Part shown: one piece after another, positions 40,601 through 49,600 of the stretch
Layout of the letters: each line of letters starts with the position of its first letter
Position numbering within the stretch: position 1 is the first letter of the stretch
DNA from: an uncultured Selenomonadales bacterium
Lineage (GTDB): Bacteria > Bacillota > Negativicutes > Selenomonadales > Selenomonadaceae
NCBI GenBank assembly: GCA_946407095.1
Contig: CAMJMR010000006.1
Span: 1-64,000, forward strand
Direction of reading: 5' to 3'
Length of the DNA stretch: 64,000 nucleotides
Notes under the pieces: generated by a model
Databases searched by the model: none
Seen by the model: the letters and a program-made list of their open reading frames with translations, nothing else
What the model was told of the DNA's origin: nothing
Program-made: the position numbers and the translations under genes

Positions 40601-43600
40601 TCGTCACGTTGGACAATGAGGCTCTCAGCGGCGTAGGCGTCACGTTGACCAACGTCAACGGCGCAAGCTTCGGCTTGTCCCTCGGTGCAGACGTTGCCAA
40701 GAGCGCAAGCGCGGCAGCCAATGAATGGGATCTCAGCGGCACCACTGCCTCCTACATGACGGGCATCTCCACTGCGTTCTACTCCTTGAGCGGCACCACC
40801 CAAATCGTCTACACGGCACAGACTGCAGGCTCCAGCGCGGTTGTCCTCAGCGGCATTGCCTCGACAGACGGCATCACGGTCGATAACAAGACTGTCAATC
40901 TGTCGGCAAGCAACTTCGGCGGCAGCGTTGTGGTTACCAACAATGCAGGCAGCTACGCGTTCAGCTTGGCGATGGGCGCATACGGCGCAAGCACCTTCAC
41001 GGGCACCGCAGGCGACGACACCATCACCAACGCGGGCTCCAACATCTCAATCTTCGGTCTCAGCGGCAACGACAGCCTCACCAACACGGCGGGCTCCAAT
41101 GTTACGCTCAACGGCGGCGACGACAACGACACGATTACCCTCAACGGCGGCACCAGCCTCACTGTCACGACGGGCAGCGGCAGCGATACAATCGTTGTAG
41201 GCGGCATAAGCAGCTTCATCGTTACGGACTTCAGCAAGGACGACGTGATTCAGCTCGGCGCTTCGCACACGGGCGAACTCAGCACAGTCGACGGCGGCAT
41301 CAAAGTCGGCGACAGCTTGACAATCAATGGCATCAGCGCAGTTGCCACTGCAAGCAACGAATGGACGACGGCGGCGGCAGGCTTCTCCTACATGAGCTGG
41401 ACGACGGCGGGCGCAAGCCTCAGCGGTCAGGACATCAGCTTGGTAGAAGAATCGGCACATACGCCTCTGTTCACGGTCAGCGGCATTGTTGGCACGGAAA
41501 GCGGCATCAGCGTCGAAAGCACGGTTGTCACGATTGGTCAGTCTGCACTCGGCAAGCAAGATGTCACGTTCGTTGGCGAAAGCGGCGCGTACACCTTCGC
41601 ACTCGACGGCATCAGCGCACCGAACTCCGGCGGGTCGGCTTACGGCACCGTTACCAACAACAGCGTCAGCTACTTCAGCGCATGGCAAGACGAAGGCTAT
41701 TCGGTCGCAACCGGTAGCAAAGCCATCAACTACTACGAAGAGCATACGAAAGACACGCTCTTCACGATTAGCGGCTTGACTGCCACGGCGACAAGCTTTG
41801 CTGATCCTACCGCGAACACGGCGGGCGGCTACAGCGTTTCGCTCACGGTTGACCAGCTGAACCTCGTCGGCACCAGCTCGACAATCTCGATTGACGGCAC
41901 GAGCAACACGCTGACAATCACGACTGCAGGCATTATCACTTCGCTGAATGATGCAACGGTCGGCGCGGACTTCACGGAAGCCGGTAGCACCTACAACTAC
42001 ACCTCCGACTACACGCAGGCTTACTTCGACGGCAACAACACCTCCGCAATCACTTGGCACCAGGCGACCGAATCCTCGACGTTCAGCGTTGCGGGCTTGA
42101 CGACGGGCATCAGCTTGTCCAACGGCACGTTCAGCCTGAACAATGCGGAAGTCGCCTCGCTCAGCGGTAGCGTCTTCACGTTGACGAACCTTTCGGCTAT
42201 CGGCGAAGTGGATAAGGGCGACTCGAAGACTATCACGCTCACCGACGGTGGCGAAGGCGGCAACTACAGCTTGTCTCTCGGCGCAGACTTCAATGTTGGC
42301 ACTGCCTCGACGATTGCTGAAGCTCTCACGGACAACAGCGGCGGCTCCTATACCTACGCGGCGGCGCACAGCGGTGCATACGCGACGGGCGGCTCCAATG
42401 CTTACACCTACTACGCTGAAGAGAATCCCGACACGTTCACCATTACGGGCTTGGCAGAAGGCTTGACAACCGACGCGTTTGAAATCAACGGACAGTCTGT
42501 CACGCTGAAGAACAGCGCGTTTAAGGCGAATCCGACAGCGGCCGACAACATTACCTTCAACGGCGACGTGGACGGCAACGGCACCGCCTACACGCTTACA
42601 ATAGGCGACGACCACTTGACCGCAACGACGGCTGAACACTTCGACGTACAAAGCGGCAAGCTTGCATATACCGGCGAATACACGAAGGCAGGTTACAGCG
42701 GCACGGGCGGCAGCCAGGCCACTTACACCTACGTCCAAGAGGCGGGCAGCTCGGCGGCAGCGTTCACGGTCAGCGGTCTCAGCTTGACAGGCACAAGCTA
42801 CGCGCTTACAAACGGTATCGTCTCGACGGGCGGCACTTCAATCGGCGCGTATGGCGCAAGCACCCTCACGCTGAACAACACTGCACTTTCGGGCGCATCT
42901 GAAACCGTTGCGTTGACGGGCGAAGGCTACAGCCTGAAACTCGACAGCGCGATTGCTCAATCGGCTGTGATTACGCCTGAAGGCTTCTCCAGCGGCACGA
43001 CGACCTACTACTCCGAAGCGACGAGCGCGTTCTGGAAGGATAACAAAGACAATTCGTTCTCCTTCAGTGCGGCGACGGGCGGCGACAGCCTCTTCTCGCT
43101 CACGGGTATCGACGCGGCTAATACGGGCTACGTCGGAGTCAGCGGCACGACGGTCACGGTTGGCGCATCTGCCCTTAGCACCGCCACTGTCACGATAAGC
43201 AACGACAAATACAAGTTGGGTCTCAGCAGCGACGTTGTCAAACCGGGCACCAAATCGGCGGCTTGGACGGCTATTAGCAGCGGCAGTGCGACCTACACCT
43301 CCGAATATATAACGGCGGGTCACACGCTCAACGCCAACAACACCATCACCTACAGCGGCGAATCGGGCAAGACAACCTTCGGCATCAACGGCATCATTTC
43401 TACGGATGCTGTCAATGTCAGCGGTTTGTCGGTTGTTGTCGGCGCGGCGGCTCTCAGCAAGGCAGACGTCACGCTCACCAGCACCGACGGCTACACGTTG
43501 GGTCTCGGTAGCGACGTCAGCGGTCCCAGCTCCATTGGCGCGGCTTGGACGCCTGTTAGCAGCGGCAGCGCGACGTACACCTCGGCTTACACGACCGAAG

Positions 43601-46600
43601 GCTACACGCTTGCCACCAACACCGCTATCAGCTACGCGAAGGCAAGCGAATCGAGCACGTTCGACATCACGGGCATCGTTTCTACGGATGCTGTCACTGT
43701 CCGCGGTTTGTCGGTTGTTGTCGGCGCGTCGGCTCTCAACAAGACAAACGTAACGCTCACCAGCACGGCCGGCTACACGTTGGGTCTCGGCAGCGACGTA
43801 ACCGCTCCCGACTCCATTAAGGCGACTTGGACGGATGTTGTTGAGAACAAGGCGACCTACACCTCCGACTACACGACCGAAGGCTACACGCTTACCTCCA
43901 ACACCGCTATCAGCTACGCGCAGGCAAGCGAGTCTAGCACGTTCGACATCACGGGCATTGCTTCGACGAGCGGCATCACCGTTGACAACAAGACGGTCAC
44001 TCTCGGCTTGAGCAGCCTCAACCAGACCGACGTCACAATCAACAACAACGCGTACACGTTGGCACTGGGCACAGACGTTGCGCAGAGTGCAAGCGCACTT
44101 CCCAATGAATGGACACTTGTCGACGAAAAAGCCTCCTACATAACGGGCATCTCCTCCGCCTTCTACAGCGCGGAAGGTGTTACGAGCGTCAAGTACACGG
44201 CGCAGACTGCAGGCGACAGCGCGGTTGTCCTCAACGGCATCGACTCGACAAACGGCATCACGGTCGACGACACCGGCAAAGTTATCACTTTGGGGCTCTA
44301 CAACATCAACGACACCGTCGTAGTTGAAAACAACGCAGGCAGCTACGCATTCAGCTTGGCGAACGAAAACTTCAGTAGGGGATTCACGGGCAGCGCAGGC
44401 AACGACACCATCACCCACGCAGGCAACAACGTGACTATCGACGGCAGCGCAGGTGACGACATCATCACCATCAGCAACGACGACAACTCGATCTTCGGCG
44501 GCGCAGGCAACGATACCATCACCAACAGCGGTTCCGAAGTAATGATTGACGGCGGCGGCGGCTTCAACACGATTAACCTCAACGGCGGCACCAACGTCAC
44601 TGTCAACACTGCAGAAGGCGACGACACCATCGTTGTCAACAAGAACGTCACGAGCTTCACGGTTGCAGGCTTCGGCTTGAGCGACGTGATTCAGGTTGAC
44701 TCTTCGTATGCAGGTCAAAGCCTCGCAACGACGGTCGGCGGCATCACGCTGGGCAATTTGACAATCAACGGCATCACCTCTGTCTGGAGTGTCGAAGACG
44801 CTTGGGCGAATGGCGGCTCGGTAGCGGACAATAAGGCAACTTATCAGCATACGGAGACCGCAGGCGCAAGCTTCGCGAACAACGAAATCGTCATCACCGG
44901 CACTGACAGCACGGCGACGCTGTTCACGATCAGCGGCATCAAGACGACTGACAACATCGCCGTAGCCGGCACGTCGGTCACGGCGGCCTCCACGGCTCTG
45001 GCTGACGGCGCAAAGACCGTTTCCGTCACGGGCGACTACACGCTGACGCTTAGCGGCGTAGAGACCGAGGGCACGACGACCACGTCCGAAGCTTGGGGCG
45101 ATGTTTCCGACAACAAGGCGACCTACACGCAGACCGCCAACACCACCGCGTTCTGGACGAAGGCAGCCGACAGCAAGTCTTACACCTTCACGGATGCCAA
45201 GACCGAAACGACCGACCTGACCACGGTTGAAGGTATCAAGTCGACCGAGGGCATAGAAGTCAAAGACGGCGTTGTCACTGTGGCGTCCACGGCTCTGGCT
45301 GACGGCGCGACGGAAGTCAAAGTCACGGGCGACTACACGCTGACGCTTAGCGGCGTAGCGACCGAGGGCACGACGACCACGTCCGAGGCTTGGGGCGCAG
45401 TTGCCGACAACAAGGCGACCTACACGCAGACGGCGACCACCACGGCGTACTGGTCTAAGGCGAGCGACAGCAAGTCTTACACCTTCACGCCTGAGGCAAC
45501 GTCGACGAACGACTTGGTCACGGTTGAAGGCATCAAGACGACCGAAGGCATCACGGTTTCCGGCACGACTGTCACGGTCAGCGCTTCGGCTCTCAACGGC
45601 ACCGACGTCACAATCAGCGACGGCTACACGCTAGCGCTTGGTAGCGACGTAACGGCTCCGACGAGTAAGGACGCTGGCTTCGACGGCTTGACCTACAAGA
45701 CGGCGAGCACGACGGCGGGCTACACGTTGGCCGATAACAAAATCACCTACTCGGCAGCGACGGGCGGCGAAACGCTCTTCACGCTCACGGGCGTCAAGAA
45801 CACCGACGGCATCACTGTTGAAGGCACGGTTGTCACAATCAACGCAAGCAACCTCAACAAGACCAATGTCACGCTCAGCGGCGACGGCTACACCCTCAAC
45901 GTTGCAAGCGACGTAACCGCTCCGGTTGAGAAGGAGGCGGGCTTCGGCGAACTGGTTGACGGTAAGGCAACTTACTACTCGGCAGGCACGAGCGAAGGCT
46001 ACACCCTCGCAAACGACGGCAAGACCATCCAATACACTGCGGCAGTCGATACGGCACTGTTCACGGTAAGCGGCATCACCTCCACCGACAATGTCACCTA
46101 CGCGGACGGCGCAATCACATCCACCGAAAAGGGCGCGGCACTTGAGCTGTTGGCACTCGACGACACGCAACTGGTTATCGGCGGCTTTGCAGAGATCACG
46201 GGCTTCAACGCTACGAACCACACCTTGACGGGTGCTCCGACCGACGCTAAGGCTGACGGCAACAACCTCGTTGTCACGACGGCTGACAGCGACGTCAAAC
46301 TCAACGGCTTGGCTGACAGCACGGTTAACCTCGCGGACGGCGACAAAGCCTACACGGCGGCGTTCGACCGTATCACCGACGTTACCGACGCCGACGCCAA
46401 GAGCGTAAGCTTGACCGGCGGCTTCGAGAACACCTACTACGGCTTGCATATGACTTACGGCAAGGGCGTGACGGCTGTTGACGCAACCGCAGCCAACTCC
46501 GCGACACTCAACCTCGCAGGTCAGAAGGCAACCAAGGACATCGCTCTTACGGGCGCGCTCAATGCGGCAAACTCGGTAACGGGCGGCGCAGGCAACGACA

Positions 46601-49600
46601 CGCTCACCGGCGGCTCCAAAGACGACTTGCTCAAGGGCAACGCGGGCAACGATACCTTCATCCAGAGCGCAGGCACTGATACCATCAGCGACTACACGCA
46701 GGGCGAAGACGTTATCGTATTCAGCAGCGAAGTCACGAACACCGAAGTCTCAAACGACGACATCAGGTTCACGACGGCTGAAGGCACGGTCATAATCCTC
46801 GACGGTGTAGGAAAGGCTATCACGTCTAAAGTCGGCGAAGAAGGCGCAGAGACGACGACGGCTTACTTCGCAAGCGCACCCACCAACGCCTCGGTCAGCG
46901 GCAACGACCTCGTTGTCACGACGGCGGACGGCGACGTTACCCTCGCGGGCGCAGCGGCCGATACGGTTACTGTCCAAGTCGACGACAGCACCTACGCTGT
47001 GGAAGCGACTCGCATAACCGACATCACCGACGCGGACAACAAGGCTGTAACGTTGACGACCGACTTCGAAGGCACCTACTACGGCTTGCACCATAGCTAC
47101 GGCAAGGGTGTCACGGCTGTTGACGCAAGCAACGCCAACACCGACAGCCTCAACCTTACCGGCCACAAGGCAACCGACGACCTCAACCTCAAGGGCGCAG
47201 AGAACGCGGCGAACTCCCTCACGGGCGGCGCAGGCTCCGACACGCTCCAAGGCGGCAGGAAGAACGACGTGCTCAAAGGCAACGCGGGCGCGGATACCTT
47301 CGTCCAGAGCGGCGGCACCGACACAATCAGCGACTACACGGCGGGCGAAGACGTTATCTCCTTGACAAGCGCGCTCAAGAAGGGCGAGCTCGTCGACGAC
47401 GACGTCAAACTCACGCTGGCCAACGGTGACGTTATCCTCGTCAGCGGCGGCAAGGGTCAAGCTATCACGACTGTCCTTGACGACGTTGAAAGCACAGCAA
47501 TCTACAGCGCAGTGCCTGTGGACAGCCACGCGGACGGCGACGACCTGGTTATTACCTTCTCGGACGGCGACGAAACCGTTTACGAAGGACAAGCGGCCGA
47601 CACCCTCACCATGGAAGTCAACGGCAGCAACTACAGCGTAACCTCCGACCGCATCACCGACTACACCGATCCTGCGGCGAAGGCTGTAACGTTGACCAGC
47701 GGCTTCTCGAACACCTACTACGGCTTGCACCAGAGCTACGGCAAGGGCGTTGTCGACGTCGACGCAAGCAACGCAAGCTCCGACAGCCTCAACATTGCGG
47801 GCCACAAGGCAACCGACGACCTCAACCTCAAGGGCGCAGAGAACGCGGCGAACTCCCTCACGGGCGGCGCAGGCTCCGACACGCTCCAAGGCGGCAGGAA
47901 GAACGACGTGCTCAAAGGCAACGCGGGCGCGGATACCTTCGTCCAGAGCGGCGGCACCGACACAATCAGCGACTACACGGCGGGCGAAGACGTTATCTCC
48001 TTGACCAGCGCACTCAAGAAGGGCGAACTCGTCAACGACGACGTCAAACTCACCTTGGCGAACAACGACGTCATCCTCATCCTCGGCGGCAAAGCGCAGT
48101 CCATTACGACCGTGTTTGAAGGCGTCGAAGATACTCTCGTCTACGGTCCTACTCCTGTGGACAGCTGGACAGACGGCGACGACTTGATTGTTGCCTTCTC
48201 GGACGGCGACACGGTCACCTACGAAGGCCAGGCAGAGGATACCCTCACAGTGACGGCAAGCGGCAAGAACTACAGCGTAGCGGCAGATCGCATCACCGAC
48301 TACACCGACGCTTCCGCTAAGTCTGTGACGTTGACGACGGGCTTCGAAGGCACCTACTACGGCATGCACCTCAGCTACGGCAAGGGTGTCACGGCTGTTG
48401 ACGCAACCAACGCGAACACCGACAGCCTCAACCTCACCGGAGCCAAGGCCACTGTCGACCTCTACCTCAAGGGCGCAGAGAATGCAGCAAACTCCCTCAC
48501 GGGCGGCAGCGCATCCGATACGCTCCAAGGCGGCGGCAAAGACGACGTCCTCAAGGGCAACGCGGGCAACGACCTCTTCGTCCAGAGCGGCGGCACTGAC
48601 ACAATCAGCGACTACACGCAGGGCGAAGACAAGATCTCGTTGACAAGCGCGCTCAAGAGCGGCGAAATGGTCAATGACGACGTGGTACTCACGCTTGAGA
48701 ACGACGACGTAATTGTCATCGCGGGCGGCAAGGGTCAGTCCATAACGACGATCTTTGACGGCGTCGAAGAAACTGTCGTCTACAGCCCGATTCCTGTCGA
48801 CAGCCACGCGGACGGCGACGACTTGGTTGTCACCTTCTCCGACGGCGACGAAGTCACCTACGAAGGCAAGGCAAGCGGCAGAGTCAACGTTTCGGCGGGC
48901 GGCAAGAAGTATACGGTCACCTTCGACCGTATCACCGATGTCACCGACGCCAACGCCAAGGGCGTCACGTTGACTAGCGGCTTCGACGGCACCTACTACG
49001 GAATGCACCAGAGCTACGCCAAGGGCGTGACGGCGGTAGACGCGGCACTCGCAAGCACCGATACCCTCAACATGACTGCGCACAAGTCTACGAGCGGCGT
49101 TGCACTCACGGGCGCGGACGGCGCAGTCAACTCCATCACGGGCGGCTCCGGCAACGATACGCTCGCGGGCGGCTCCGGCAACGACAGCCTCAAGGGCAAT
49201 GCAGGCGAAGACCTCTTCATCCAGAGCGGCGGCACCGATACCATCGTCGACCACACGGGCGGCGAAGACAAGATTTCGTTGACGAGCGCACTCAAGAAGG
49301 GCACAATCGTCAATGACACCGACGTCCAGCTCACGCTTGCCAACGACGACGTTATCATTATCCCGGGCGGCAAGGGTCAGTCCATCACGACGATCTTTGA
49401 AGATGTCGAAGAAGTCAACGTCTACGGCGCAGTTCCTGTCGACGCCAGCGTCAGCGGCAACGACTTGGTCGTCATCTTCTCGGACGGCGAAGAGCGCACC
49501 TTCGAAGACCAAGCTGAAGGCGCGGCATACGTGAACGTCAACGGCGAGAAATACCACGTTACGGCAACTCAAATCATCAACTACACCGATTCCGAAAACA

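Noticed and set aside
45401..49373. Series of Ser/Thr/Arg-rich small frames on the plus strand, repeated every 639 bp
   Set aside because: They are the +1 shadow of the RTX repeats.
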